Shown: positions 8,965 to 17,280 of the stretch, piece by piece
Position numbering within the stretch: the first letter of the stretch is position 1
Layout: every line of letters starts with the position of its first letter
From: Eubacteriales bacterium
GTDB lineage: Bacteria; Bacillota; Clostridia; Oscillospirales; Butyricicoccaceae
Length of the DNA stretch: 64,000 nucleotides
Direction: 5' to 3'
Assembly: GCA_030539335.1 (NCBI GenBank)
Contig: JAUNSG010000003.1
Location: 62,001-126,000 of the forward strand
Notes under the pieces: model-generated
Databases searched by the model: none
The model's input: only the letters and a program-made list of their open reading frames with translations
What the model was told of the DNA's origin: nothing
Translations under genes and position numbers: made by a program

Positions 8965-8998
8965 CAATGCTTGGGAGAAGGGAGGAGCACGACAGAGT

Positions 8999-9820
8999 AT
9001 GGACGGGTTTTATTATTCGATTGCATCCGGCTCGACCGGAAACTGCGCGGTTTGGCGCATGGGAGGGACATCCATCCTGCTGGATCTGGGTGTCTCTGTC
9101 CGTGCGCTGACGACTGCGCTGCGCGGGCTGCAGATGAAGGTGGAGGATTTGGCAGCGGTTCTGCTGACCCATGAACACGCGGATCACGTCAAGGGTCTGG
9201 CGACCTTCTGCAAAAAATATGATGTCCCGGTCTATGCGAGCTTCGGCACGACGGCAGCCATCCGCATGAAGCTGCCGCAGGCACAGCGCCTGCTGCAGCC
9301 GTTTGCCAGCGGTGAGAGCTTTGCGGTCGGCGGTCTGCAGGTGCATTCATATGCCACACCGCACGACGCGGCGGAGTCGGTCTGCTATCGGATCGACGGC
9401 GGCGGGCACCGGCTGGCCTATGTCACGGATATCGGCTATTTGCCGGATGAGATCCGGAGCGCGATGATCGGCTGTGATACGGTTGTGCTGGAGTCCAATC
9501 ACGACGTGGAAATGCTGCGTACCGGCCCGTATCCGATGTATCTCAAGCAGCGCATCCGCGGGAAATACGGCCATCTGTGCAACGAGGACTGCGCCCGCAC
9601 GGCGGCAGATCTGGTAAGGCACGGGACCAAACGGCTGATCTTATCCCATTTGAGCGAAAAAAATAACCGTCCGCTGACGGCGTACCACGCCACACAGTAT
9701 GCGCTGGAAAAGCAGCATCTGGCCTGTGAGCTGTATGTTGCGCCGCGCGGCGCGATGGAGGAGCCGGTTGCGGTTCCCACGACTCCGAAGGAGGGAGAGC
9801 AATGCTGTCTGTTCGGCTGA
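8999..9820 (+). CDS. YycJ/WalJ-type metallo-beta-lactamase fold hydrolase
   Basis: The product is about 273 residues. It has the metallo-beta-lactamase metal site THEHADHVKGL (about 57-67), preceded by SGSTGNCAV, which is diagnostic of the YycJ/WalJ group. Family members are exonuclease-like enzymes linked in Bacillus to mismatch repair and to coordination of wall growth with replication. Its usual place is directly after the wal genes and next to rlmH, as here. It overlaps rlmH by 19 bases, so the two are co-translated. The family is clear; the exact substrate is not established by the sequence. Confidence 0.85.
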   Translation: MDGFYYSIASGSTGNCAVWRMGGTSILLDLGVSVRALTTALRGLQMKVEDLAAVLLTHEHADHVKGLATFCKKYDVPVYASFGTTAAIRMKLPQAQRLLQPFASGESFAVGGLQVHSYATPHDAAESVCYRIDGGGHRLAYVTDIGYLPDEIRSAMIGCDTVVLESNHDVEMLRTGPYPMYLKQRIRGKYGHLCNEDCARTAADLVRHGTKRLILSHLSEKNNRPLTAYHATQYALEKQHLACELYVAPRGAMEEPVAVPTTPKEGEQCCLFG

Positions 9821-10284
9821 TCTGCGTGGGCAAGCTCAAGGAAAAGTTTTACCGCGAGGCCTGTGCAGAATACGAAAAACGGTTGAAAAGCTATTGCCGT
9901 TTGGAGATTGTGGAGCTGACCGAACAGCGCCTGCCGGAGCGTCCGGCGCAGGCGGAGATCGACGCGGCGCTGCACAAAGAGGCGGCGGCGATCCGCGCGA
10001 AAATTCCCAATGGGGCGATGGTGGTCGCCATGTGCATTGAGGGGAAACCCCAGTCGAGTGAGGCATTCGCCGCGACGCTGACGGACAGCATGAACCGTGG
10101 AATTTCGCAGATCTGCGTTTTGATCGGCGGTTCCTGCGGCCTGGACGAAGGGATCAAGAAGAGCGCGAATCTGCGCCTGTCCATGTCGCCGATGACCTTC
10201 CCACATCATCTGGCCCGCGTCATGGTATTGGAGCAGATATACCGCGCACTGAATATCGCCGCAGGCGGGAAGTACCACAAATGA
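9802..10284 (+). CDS. rlmH: 23S rRNA (pseudouridine1915-N3)-methyltransferase
   Basis: This is an SPOUT-class SAM-dependent methyltransferase that modifies helix 69 of 23S rRNA. The 160 residues are the normal size. The knot region reads FLIGGSCGLDEG-like (here CVLIGGSCGLDEGIKKSA), and the C-terminus MTFPHHLARVMVLEQIYRA with a terminal GGKYHK is typical of RlmH. It starts inside the YycJ-type gene and shares ATGA with the following DUF523 gene. The wal-to-rlmH arrangement is conserved in many Bacillota. Confidence 0.93.
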   Translation: MLSVRLICVGKLKEKFYREACAEYEKRLKSYCRLEIVELTEQRLPERPAQAEIDAALHKEAAAIRAKIPNGAMVVAMCIEGKPQSSEAFAATLTDSMNRGISQICVLIGGSCGLDEGIKKSANLRLSMSPMTFPHHLARVMVLEQIYRALNIAAGGKYHK

Positions 10285-10727
10285 GGCGGCGCTGTCTGTT
10301 GGTGAGCGCCTGTCTGCTCGGCGTGCGCTGCCGTTACGACGGGAAGGAAAAAGCCCATCCGGCGGTGCTGTCCCTGCTGGAGCGTGAGGACCTCACGCTG
10401 ATCCCGGTCTGTCCGGAGCAGCTCGGCGGCTTGCCGACCCCGCGCCCGGCGGCGGAATGCTGTGGGGGCCGGGTTGTCAACCGTGCGGGTGCGGATGTCA
10501 CGGAGGCCTACGGTCGGGGGGCGGAGCAGACACTGCATCTCGCCCGGGCATACCACTGTGACGGCGCGATTTTAAAGGAGCGCAGCCCGTCCTGTGGGAA
10601 GGGGCAGATTTACGACGGGAGCTTTTCCGGCGTACTGACCGAAGGAGACGGCGTTGCAGCAGCGCTCCTGCTCCAGCACGAAATCCCAGTGTTCGGGGAA
10701 TCCGAACTGGAGCAGCTTGAGGAATAA
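10281..10727 (+). CDS. DUF523 family protein
   Basis: The product is 148 residues. It matches the DUF523 pattern: N-terminal LLVSACLLGVRCRYDG, then CPEQLGGLPTPRPAAE, and KERSPSCGKGQIYDGSFSG. The conserved cysteines in the SACLLG and SPSCG motifs suggest metal, Fe-S or thiol chemistry, but the function of the family is unknown. It begins within the rlmH stop codon (ATGA) and ends 15 bases before the SDR gene, so it belongs to the same operon. Confidence 0.8.
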   Translation: MRRRCLLVSACLLGVRCRYDGKEKAHPAVLSLLEREDLTLIPVCPEQLGGLPTPRPAAECCGGRVVNRAGADVTEAYGRGAEQTLHLARAYHCDGAILKERSPSCGKGQIYDGSFSGVLTEGDGVAAALLLQHEIPVFGESELEQLEE

Positions 10728-10742
10728 CGAGGTGAATGGAAG

Positions 10743-11495
10743 ATGAAAACAGCGCTCGTAACCGGCGCATCGTCGGGGATCGGACGGGATATTGCCCGTG
10801 AGCTGAGCCGTCAGGGCTGGCGCGTGCTGCTCGCCGCACGGCGAAAGGAACGACTGCAGGAGCTGGCGGAGGAGCTGCCGAATCCGGCGCGGGTGTATGT
10901 CTGTGACCTGTCGAAGGAACGCGACTGCCGCTGGCTGCATGCGCGTGCCAGGGAACAGAAGGTCAGCCTGCTCGTCAACGCGGCCGGCTTTGGCCTGTAT
11001 GGCGATTTTCTGCACACATCACTCGATCGGGAACTGCGTATGATCGATGTGAATATCCGTGCCGTGCACATCCTGACCAAGCTGTTTGTGCGGGATTTTG
11101 CCGAGCGCGGCGAGGGACGGATTTTGAATGTGGCCTCATCGGCCGGGTTCCTGCCGGGGCCGTTGCTGTCCACGTATTACGCGACGAAAAATTATGTCGT
11201 GCGCCTGAGCGAAGCGATTGCCGAGGAGCTGCGCAGCATGGACAGCGAGGTGACGATCAGCTGTCTGTGTCCCGGCCCGGTGGATACCGAGTTTAACAAG
11301 GTGGCGGGCGCAAAATTCGGCGTCAAGCCGAAAAAGAGCGCGGATGTCGCCCGCATCGCGGTGCGCGACACCCTGCGCGGCAAGCTGCTGATTGTCCCCG
11401 GATGGAGCACAAAGCTGGGGCTGGCGGCGGGACGGCTGGTGCCGGACCGGCAGATGCTTCGGATCGTCAAGCTGCTTCAGGAGATGAAGGGATAA
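10743..11495 (+). CDS. Short-chain dehydrogenase/reductase
   Basis: The product is 250 residues, a classical SDR with a Rossmann fold. The NADP(H)-binding motif is TGASSGIG (7-14). An NAAG motif (79-82), a serine in VASSAG (about 130-135) and the catalytic Tyr145-x-x-x-Lys149 complete the active site. The C-terminus has a weakly hydrophobic segment. It resembles the YqjQ/DltE-like group, but the substrate cannot be predicted. It is the last gene of the operon; a terminator lies 42 bases downstream. Confidence 0.88.
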   Translation: MKTALVTGASSGIGRDIARELSRQGWRVLLAARRKERLQELAEELPNPARVYVCDLSKERDCRWLHARAREQKVSLLVNAAGFGLYGDFLHTSLDRELRMIDVNIRAVHILTKLFVRDFAERGEGRILNVASSAGFLPGPLLSTYYATKNYVVRLSEAIAEELRSMDSEVTISCLCPGPVDTEFNKVAGAKFGVKPKKSADVARIAVRDTLRGKLLIVPGWSTKLGLAAGRLVPDRQMLRIVKLLQEMKG

Positions 11496-11536
11496 TTTAT
11501 CACAAAGAACCATTTCCGGGAATGGACGGGGAAAGG

Positions 11537-11565
11537 GACACTTCACACAATGAAGTGTCTTTTTT
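11537..11565 (+). terminator. Terminator after the SDR gene
   Basis: A perfect 9-bp stem (11537-11545 with 11551-11559) has a 5-base loop and is followed by six T. Confidence 0.92.
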
Positions 11566-11621
11566 GCTTCCTGCGCAGGAGAAAGCAGCGGCGGCATCCG
11601 CATCAAAAAATAAATTTTTTC

Positions 11622-11649
11622 TGTCACAAAGCCATTGTCCGTGTGTCTA
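11622..11649 (+). promoter_or_regulatory. Possible ECF-type promoter of the sigma factor gene
   Basis: TGTCAC (11622-11627) and GTCTA (11645-11649) are spaced like the -35 and -10 of ECF promoters (TGxxAC and cGTCta type). I see no sigma-A promoter here. Transcription from this site would start downstream of an alternative early start at 11635, which favours the ATG at 11674. This is speculative. Confidence 0.3.
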
Positions 11650-11673
11650 ATAGAACAAAGGAGGCACAGAGCT

Positions 11674-12531
11674 ATGAAAAAATTTACCAACGAAGAAATC
11701 ATGGATTGTATTGACAAAGCGGTCGCTGGGGATAAGAAGGCGCTGGAAACCGTAGTTCTCAGCGTACAGGATCTGGTTTTTAGCCTTTCGCTGCGGATGC
11801 TGGGAACCTTTCCCGACGCGGAGGATGCTGCGCAGGACATTCTGCTGAAGGTCATGACCCATCTTTCCTCATTTCAAAAGGAGAGCCTGTTTTCGACCTG
11901 GGTATTCCGCATTGCAACCAACTATCTGAAAAACTACAAGAAGCATATGTTTGCCCATCATCCCCTGAGTTTTACGTTCTACGGAGACGACATCAGGAAT
12001 GGGAAGATACATGACATCCCGGACCTCACGCAGGATGTCGAAAAAGACCTTCTGGCGGAGGAATTGAAGCTGTCCTGCACCAATGTCATGCTGCAATGTC
12101 TCGATGCGGAAAGCCGGTGTATTTTCATCCTGGGCACCATGTTCCGGATTGACAGCCGGATCGCCGGGGAGATTTTTGCTATGTCGCCGGAGGCCTATCG
12201 CCAAAGGCTTTCGAGAATACGGAAAAAGATGTCGGACTTTTTGAAAGAGTACTGCGGCGAATACGGATGCGGTACATGCAGATGCCGCAATCGGATTCCC
12301 TATGCCATCCAGAGTCACCGGCTGAATCCAAAGCAGCTGGATTATACAGCGGCGGATCAAATCCCGATCCAAACGATGCTGGAGGTGAAGCGCGCGATGG
12401 AGGAAATTGATGAGGTATCCCAGCAATTTTCCTTCTGCAAACTGTATGGCTCCCCCGAACGAACCAGACAGTTTGTGCAGAAATTTTTGAATTCCGCACC
12501 GCTTTCTACCGTAAAGACGACAGAAGCATGA
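11674..12531 (+). CDS. Sigma-70 family (ECF-like) factor with C-terminal cysteine cluster
   Basis: The product is 285 residues. Residues 20-90 form a sigma region 2 (AEDAAQDILLKVMTHLSSF, then STWVFRIATNYLKNYKK). Residues 130-192 form a region 4 with the helix-turn-helix ending YRQRLSRIRKKMSDFL. Directly after it comes a cysteine cluster, Cys194-x4-Cys199-x2-Cys202-x-Cys204, and then about 80 residues of unknown fold. Ordinary ECF factors end after region 4. The start has a good AAAGGAGG site at 11657-11664. No anti-sigma gene is adjacent, so activity may be controlled by the C-terminal part, perhaps through metal or redox state, as in Cys-rich CorE-type factors. That last point is inference. 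Confidence 0.8.
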   Translation: MKKFTNEEIMDCIDKAVAGDKKALETVVLSVQDLVFSLSLRMLGTFPDAEDAAQDILLKVMTHLSSFQKESLFSTWVFRIATNYLKNYKKHMFAHHPLSFTFYGDDIRNGKIHDIPDLTQDVEKDLLAEELKLSCTNVMLQCLDAESRCIFILGTMFRIDSRIAGEIFAMSPEAYRQRLSRIRKKMSDFLKEYCGEYGCGTCRCRNRIPYAIQSHRLNPKQLDYTAADQIPIQTMLEVKRAMEEIDEVSQQFSFCKLYGSPERTRQFVQKFLNSAPLSTVKTTEA

Positions 12532-12548
12532 TGGAATCGTGGAAAAAG

Positions 12549-12584
12549 AACGAGCGGAGGGAATCTTCCCTCCGCTCGTTTTTT
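12549..12584. terminator. Bidirectional terminator between convergent genes
   Basis: A perfect 15-bp stem (12549-12563 with 12566-12580) has A-rich sequence on the left and T on the right. It ends the sigma factor transcript and the opposing ABM gene. Confidence 0.92.
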
Positions 12585-12612
12585 CTATCATTGTTGGTTG
12601 CGATACGGCGCC

Positions 12613-12900
12613 TCACTCGACTTCCGTGTACAGATCGACGACCTCCGGTCCGTCAAACATCTCCGCAAACTGCGGGATGATGCGGGTGAAATGCTCGGTG
12701 GCGTTGTGGATGTCAATGGCCTCCTGATCCTTCCAGATCTCGATAAAGCAATGGATGCGCTCGTCGGAAATGCTCTGGTTGGAGGAATATGCGATGTTGC
12801 CCTCCTCCGCACGGGACTTCTCGACCAGCTCCTTGGCCAGAGCCTGATACTGCGGGATGCATTCCTTGCGGATGATCTGCTTTGCGACAATTTTAATCAT
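12613..12900 (-). CDS. ABM-domain protein (quinol monooxygenase/YgiN-like)
   Basis: The product is 95 residues, an antibiotic-biosynthesis-monooxygenase fold (ferredoxin-like dimer). The N-terminus MIKIVAKQIIRKE and the HCFIEIWKDQEAID segment fit this family, whose members include heme-degrading enzymes, YgiN-type quinol monooxygenases and LsrG-like proteins. It lies 38 bases downstream of the Gfo/Idh/MocA dehydrogenase on the same strand and is probably co-transcribed with it. That suggests an auxiliary role on the same carbohydrate-derived substrate. The exact reaction is unknown. Confidence 0.75.
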   Translation of the reverse strand: MIKIVAKQIIRKECIPQYQALAKELVEKSRAEEGNIAYSSNQSISDERIHCFIEIWKDQEAIDIHNATEHFTRIIPQFAEMFDGPEVVDLYTEVE

Positions 12901-12938
12901 GATTGGTTGCCTCCTGTTTGATTGGATGGGAAGTCGGC

Positions 12939-14087
12939 TCAGTCACGTCCGACGGTTACCCATACGTTGTTGTTTCGGTTGGATTCCAGGCATGCATCGA
13001 CAAACTCAATGCCCTTGACACCATCCGAAACCGTCGGATAGCGGAAGCTGCCCGGATCGCCGCCGGTCTTCTTGGCGATCAGATTGACACAGAAGCTGTG
13101 ATAGATGTTGCCGAACGCCTCATAGAAGCCCTCGATGTGCCCGGAAGGCAGACGGCACAGCTCCTTTGCCGCCGGATACAGATAATCGCGGTTGGTTGTG
13201 TAGGTCTGCGGCGGCTGATTGATGCGGGTGACACGCAACTCCCACGGCTTGAGGTGGGTCCATTCAATGGAGCCTGTTTCGCCGAAGATGCGGACGGTCA
13301 GTTCGGTCTCGTGTCCCATCGCGACCTGGGAAGTCCAGATCATGCCCGGAACACCGCCGTCAAATTCACACATGACCATGGCGTTGGTTTCCAGCGGGAC
13401 GTCCGCCGGGATGTGGTCAAAGCGCGCGATGACCTTGGTCGGATGCAGGCCGGTCATGCGGGAGATCAGGCACTCGACGTGTGTGCCGATGTCCGCACAG
13501 CAGCCGGACTCGCCCGAACGCTTCGGATCATGCCGCCATGTGGCCTGCTCGGAGTGGTCAGAAACCAGCGAAACTGCCAGCCATTCCTGAGGATATTCGC
13601 CCTGGATGCACGTGATTTTGCCGATCTCTCCGTGATCGATCATCTCGCGCGCCTGGCGGGTCATCGCGTAGCCGGTGTAGGTATAGCTGACGCCGAACAG
13701 CAGATCGCGCTCCTTTGCGAGCGCCTCCAGCTCATAGCCCTGCTCTGCCGTGAGCGCGAGCGGCTTGTCGCACATGATGTGGATGCCGTGCTCCAGGAAG
13801 CACTTGGCGATCGGATAGTGCGTGTCGTTCGGGGTGGCGATCGTCACGAAGTCAATGCCGTCCTCGCGCTGCGATTCCGCCTGTGCCATCGTCTCATAGT
13901 CGGGATAGATGCGGTTGGTGTCCGCAATGTTCCATTTCTCTGCGGTTTCCAGACTCTTTTCGCGGTTGCGCGAGAAGCAGCCCGCCACCAGAACCGCGAG
14001 GTCATCCATCAGGGCGCCGTGCCGGTGGACATCCCCGATGAAGGCGCCGTTGCCGCCGCCGATCATGCCGAATTGTAATTTTTTCAT
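12939..14087 (-). CDS. Gfo/Idh/MocA family oxidoreductase
   Basis: The product is 382 residues. The N-terminal NAD(P)-binding domain has FGMIGGGNGAFIG, ATPNDTHYPIAK and the signature CDKPLALT with the conserved Lys. The C-terminal alpha/beta domain has GCCADIGTHVECL, where the Asp and His contribute to the active site. Family members oxidise sugar or polyol hydroxyls (inositol, glucose, 3-keto sugars). A frame extension to 14171 is possible, but I chose the ATG at 14087 because AGGAGAA precedes it and it begins the Rossmann fold. It is transcribed divergently from a GntR/LacI-type regulator, which likely controls it. An IolE-like isomerase gene 2.3 kb away suggests inositol-like or keto-sugar metabolism. 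Confidence 0.88.
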   Translation of the reverse strand: MKKLQFGMIGGGNGAFIGDVHRHGALMDDLAVLVAGCFSRNREKSLETAEKWNIADTNRIYPDYETMAQAESQREDGIDFVTIATPNDTHYPIAKCFLEHGIHIMCDKPLALTAEQGYELEALAKERDLLFGVSYTYTGYAMTRQAREMIDHGEIGKITCIQGEYPQEWLAVSLVSDHSEQATWRHDPKRSGESGCCADIGTHVECLISRMTGLHPTKVIARFDHIPADVPLETNAMVMCEFDGGVPGMIWTSQVAMGHETELTVRIFGETGSIEWTHLKPWELRVTRINQPPQTYTTNRDYLYPAAKELCRLPSGHIEGFYEAFGNIYHSFCVNLIAKKTGGDPGSFRYPTVSDGVKGIEFVDACLESNRNNNVWVTVGRD

Positions 14088-14185
14088 GTGGGTTTTCTCC
14101 TGATTTTTGTCTGTTGTTGTCGTATTTGTCCGCTGTGGAGTCAAGCCGTGGCAAGCATGGCAAAAATACACAGAAGACTACTGTT

Positions 14186-14214
14186 ATCATAGTATGTCCC
14201 CATGAAAATGTCAA
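14186..14214 (-). promoter_or_regulatory. Sigma-A promoter of the Gfo/Idh/MocA gene
   Basis: On the minus strand, TTGACA (14214-14209) and TATGAT (14191-14186) are separated by 17 bases, 99 bases before the start codon. Confidence 0.8.
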
Positions 14215-14259
14215 TACAAGTGCGAAAAAACCTTTTGGTTTCTGCGAAAAATCCGACAA

Positions 14260-14336
14260 AATTCCGAGTGGAATTCGCAAATAATCCACGGTATTGTGTA
14301 AATTTGTCTGATTTTTAGCTTGATAAAAACAGACAA
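14260..14336. promoter_or_regulatory. Candidate operators in the divergent regulatory region
   Basis: Two inverted repeats lie between the divergent genes. One is AATTCC-4-GGAATT at 14260-14275. The other is TTGTCTG (14304-14310) with CAGACAA (14330-14336), which straddles the -35 of the regulator promoter. Both are plausible binding sites for the adjacent regulator. Confidence 0.45.
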
Positions 14337-14348
14337 CTAACATATAAT
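14320..14348 (+). promoter_or_regulatory. Sigma-A promoter of the regulator gene
   Basis: TTGATA (14320-14325), a 17-base spacer and TATAAT (14343-14348). The overlap with the TTGTCTG/CAGACAA inverted repeat suggests autorepression. Confidence 0.8.
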
Positions 14349-14415
14349 AGATGGGAAGAACAAAAAAGCATACATTTTGACCGTATGCGGGGGAAACCAT
14401 GGAGAGGAATATCGT

Positions 14416-15489
14416 ATGCTGAAATACAGGAAGCTGTTTCAGGAGCTGCAGGAGCAGATTCTGAACGGAACATTTGCACCCGGCGACCGGCTGGAATCCG
14501 AGCCGAGGCTGGGGGAGAAATACGGGGTCAGCCGGCAGACCGTCCGGCAGGCGATCGCCCTGCTGGAGGAGGAAGGGCTGGTCAACCGCGTCCAGGGAAG
14601 TGGGACCTATGTCCGTCCGCTGGAGCGGACAAACTACCGGAAGAACACCCGGACCATTGCTCTGGTCATCACATCGGAGAATGAGTATATTCTTCCGTCG
14701 ATCGTTTCGGGCATCAGTTCTACGCTGATGGATGCCGGATACATGACGAATATCTACATCACAAACAACAGCCGGGAGAATGAGAGCCGCATCCTGCGGG
14801 AGATTCTGGACAATCCCCCGGATGGACTGCTGCTGGAGCCGAGCCGCAACGTCATTTTCCAGTACAATCAGGAGCTGTATCAGGAGATTGAGCAGCGGCT
14901 TCCCTGCGTCCTGATTCACAGTGAGTTTCCCGGCTGTTCGCTGCCGTGTGTCAGTCCGGACAATGTGCGGACGGCGGAGCGCGCCGTCCAGTACCTGCAT
15001 GAGCGCGGCCATCGGCACATCGGCGGGATCTTCAAGTCGGACGATTATGCGGCGCATCTGCGCTTCATGGGCTATGCATCCGGGCTGCATCGCTGCGGCC
15101 TGTCGCTGGATGAATCGCGCGTGACCTGGTATACGACTGAGAATTTTGATTATCTGTACGATGGTTCCTATGGAAATTATCTGTATCAGTTGTTGCAGTC
15201 GTGTACGGCCGTCGTCTGCTTCAACGATGAGGTTGCCTGCCGCCTGTATCAGTTCGCCCGCGGACGCAACATCCTTGTCCCACGGGACCTGTCGCTCATC
15301 AGCTTTGACGATTCCAATCTCAACCATCGGTTGGAGTACCCGATCAGCAGCTATGCCCATCCCAAGGAACAGTTGGGCATCAAAGCGGCCGAAAACCTCC
15401 TCAAGAAAATCCAGGACCCGGAATTTGATGCCAACTATAAATTCCAGCTTGCCCTGTCGGAATATCCATCCGTCCGCACGCTGCGGTAG
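14416..15489 (+). CDS. GntR-HTH transcriptional regulator with LacI-type sensor domain
   Basis: The product is about 357 residues. Residues 1-75 are a GntR-type winged helix (LESEPRLGEKYGVSRQTVRQ, then VNRVQGSGTYV). Residues 85-355 are a periplasmic-binding-protein-like sugar sensor of LacI/GalR type (FNDEVACRLYQFA, LSLISFDDSN). This combination is the AraR/GntR-LacI chimera used in sugar catabolism. The ATG at 14416 follows GGAGAGGAAT. A start at 14377 in the same frame lies only some 22 bases after the predicted transcription start and has no clear ribosome-binding site. It most likely represses itself and the divergent dehydrogenase, and perhaps the IolE-like gene downstream. The ligand is unknown. 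Confidence 0.88.
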   Translation: MLKYRKLFQELQEQILNGTFAPGDRLESEPRLGEKYGVSRQTVRQAIALLEEEGLVNRVQGSGTYVRPLERTNYRKNTRTIALVITSENEYILPSIVSGISSTLMDAGYMTNIYITNNSRENESRILREILDNPPDGLLLEPSRNVIFQYNQELYQEIEQRLPCVLIHSEFPGCSLPCVSPDNVRTAERAVQYLHERGHRHIGGIFKSDDYAAHLRFMGYASGLHRCGLSLDESRVTWYTTENFDYLYDGSYGNYLYQLLQSCTAVVCFNDEVACRLYQFARGRNILVPRDLSLISFDDSNLNHRLEYPISSYAHPKEQLGIKAAENLLKKIQDPEFDANYKFQLALSEYPSVRTLR

Positions 15490-15507
15490 GGGCGCACAGG
15501 GTGTGAG

Positions 15508-15537
15508 TTGCGGGCACTCTGGGTGGTATGGTATAAT
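15508..15537 (+). promoter_or_regulatory. Promoter of the two-helix membrane protein gene
   Basis: TTGCGG (15508-15513), an 18-base spacer and TATAAT (15532-15537). Confidence 0.6.
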
Positions 15538-15601
15538 CATCAAATAAGAGGCACAAAAAACCGCAGAAGAGAAATCGAAAAGAGAGAGGACGTAACCATT
15601 C

Positions 15602-16150
15602 ATGAAGAAAAAAAACGACAAACTGGAATATAAAAACCCTTACGGTGAGATTGAACCGCCGGATCGGATTCCACTCAACCCGAACCTGACTGAGGAGCAG
15701 CGCTTTAAAATGCCGGCGCTCCGCTTCTACTGCATGATACTCGGCTTTTGCCTGGGTATGATCCTGTTTTCCCTGCTGCGCATGGCGCTGCATCTGACGA
15801 TTTCCGTCCATTGGACCTTTGTGGTGGAGATCCTTGTCGCGGCGGTCGGCTGGGCGCTGTCCAAGTATGTTTTTGAACCGAAGCTGTACATTCCGTATGA
15901 GGACGCGACGGCGGAGGAAAAGCTGGATGAGATGAATCGTCTGCAGAGAAAGCAGGATGAGGAAGAGGCGGAGATGAAGCGCCTGCTGGGCGACCAGTAC
16001 CTGTCCGAGCTGCGCAAGATGGAGGAGCAGGAAGCGCGCGAAGCCGCCGAAAAGGAGGCCCAGCCCAAGGTGGACCGGGCGGTTTTTGATGACGAGGAAC
16101 CTCTGGAGGAGGAGACCGCCGGGGACGGGGAAGACCCGGAAGATTGTTAA
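15602..16150 (+). CDS. Small membrane protein with acidic coiled-coil tail
   Basis: I do not recognise this 182-residue protein. Two transmembrane helices (about 40-62 and 68-86) follow a polar N-terminus with several Pro and Glu residues. Residues 100-150 are highly charged and strongly helical, consistent with a coiled coil (NRLQRKQDEEEAEMKRLLGD). The last 20 residues are acidic. It has its own promoter and stands alone between the sugar regulator and the IolE-like gene. Nothing in the sequence indicates an enzymatic function. Confidence 0.7.
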   Translation: MKKKNDKLEYKNPYGEIEPPDRIPLNPNLTEEQRFKMPALRFYCMILGFCLGMILFSLLRMALHLTISVHWTFVVEILVAAVGWALSKYVFEPKLYIPYEDATAEEKLDEMNRLQRKQDEEEAEMKRLLGDQYLSELRKMEEQEAREAAEKEAQPKVDRAVFDDEEPLEEETAGDGEDPEDC

Positions 16151-16227
16151 AAAAATAATAAAGATCGCCCAATTTCGCACAAAAAAAGCAAGAAAACGAA
16201 ACAATTGGATCGCTGAAACGCGGGGTT

Positions 16228-16257
16228 TTGACTTTTTTTACAAGGGGAACAATATAT
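16228..16257 (+). promoter_or_regulatory. Possible promoter of the first IolE-like gene
   Basis: TTGACT (16228-16233) is followed by an AT-rich box ATATAT (16252-16257) after 18 bases. The whole 16151-16363 gap is AT-rich, and other start sites are possible. Confidence 0.35.
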
Positions 16258-16363
16258 TTTTGGCATTCTGACACTTGATTTTTCAGTAAAAAAGTATAAA
16301 GTAATATATGTACAGTAGATTGTTGTGAATTTCACAATAGAATTGGAGAAAGGTAGTTGCAGT

Positions 16364-17257
16364 ATGTTTGAAGGAAAAAATGTAAGAGTAGGCATCGCAC
16401 CGCTCACATGGTCGAACGATGATATGCCCTCTCTGGGAGAAAAGAACACGTTTGAGCAGTGTCTGAGTGAGACCGCTCTGGCCGGCTTTGAGGGCACCGA
16501 GATGGGCCGCAAATTCCCGGAGGATATGACCGTGCTCAAGAGAAGTCTGGACATCCGTGGGATGCGGATCGGCAGCCGTTGGTTCTCTTCCACGCTGTGT
16601 GAGGGCGATTTTGAGGAGAATGAGAAGCGCTTCCTGAAGCATCTGGTGGATCTGGCGGTTCTGAATGGCGAGCGCATCCATGTTGGAGAGGTGACCCGCT
16701 GCACGTTTACCGAGGATGTTCCGCTGCTGGGTGACCATCCGGTTGCCACAAAGGAAGAGCTGGACCGCCTGTGCGACGGTTTGAACAAGCTGGGCAAGCT
16801 CGCCATTGAGCACGGCATCAAGCTCTGCTTCCATCCGCACATGGGCACGGTGGTACAGAACCGTGAGGAGACCAAGTATGTCATGGATCACACGGAGCCG
16901 AAGTATGTCTATCTGTGCTTTGATTCCGGCCATACCCTGCTCGCGGGAGACGATCCGGCAGCGGTATGTGAGGAGTTTGCCGACCGTATTGGTCACGTGC
17001 ATCTGAAGGACATCCGCAAAAAGAAGATGGAAGAATGTGCAGAAAAGGGCTGGAAGTTCCGTGACGCCGTTGTAGAGGGCTGCTTCACGATTCCGGGCGA
17101 TGGCTGCATCGAATTCACCCCGATCTTCATGACGCTCGACAAGGTTGGCTATGAGGGCTGGCTGATGGTTGAGGCAGAGCAGGATCCGGCGAAGGCCAAT
17201 CCGTACGAATATGCTCTGAAGGCGAGACATTATATCCGCAACCGCACGGGCATTTAA
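16364..17257 (+). CDS. IolE-like sugar phosphate isomerase/epimerase, paralogue 1
   Basis: The product is 297 residues, a xylose-isomerase-like TIM barrel. The start VGIAPLTWSNDDMPSLG and the metal-ligand region (LCFHPHMGTVV, FDSGHTLLAGDDP, GHVHLKDI, MVEAEQDPAKANP) match inosose dehydratase IolE and relatives, which use a divalent metal on keto-inositol or keto-sugar substrates. The ATG at 16364 is used with GGAGAAAGG upstream. A paralogue of similar length and clearly similar sequence is at 51287-52186. There is no iol operon here, so the substrate remains open: 2-keto-myo-inositol or a 3-keto sugar made by the nearby dehydrogenase are both possible. Confidence 0.8.
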   Translation: MFEGKNVRVGIAPLTWSNDDMPSLGEKNTFEQCLSETALAGFEGTEMGRKFPEDMTVLKRSLDIRGMRIGSRWFSSTLCEGDFEENEKRFLKHLVDLAVLNGERIHVGEVTRCTFTEDVPLLGDHPVATKEELDRLCDGLNKLGKLAIEHGIKLCFHPHMGTVVQNREETKYVMDHTEPKYVYLCFDSGHTLLAGDDPAAVCEEFADRIGHVHLKDIRKKKMEECAEKGWKFRDAVVEGCFTIPGDGCIEFTPIFMTLDKVGYEGWLMVEAEQDPAKANPYEYALKARHYIRNRTGI

Positions 17258-17280
17258 GGTATTTGCATTGTGAGAAAAAA

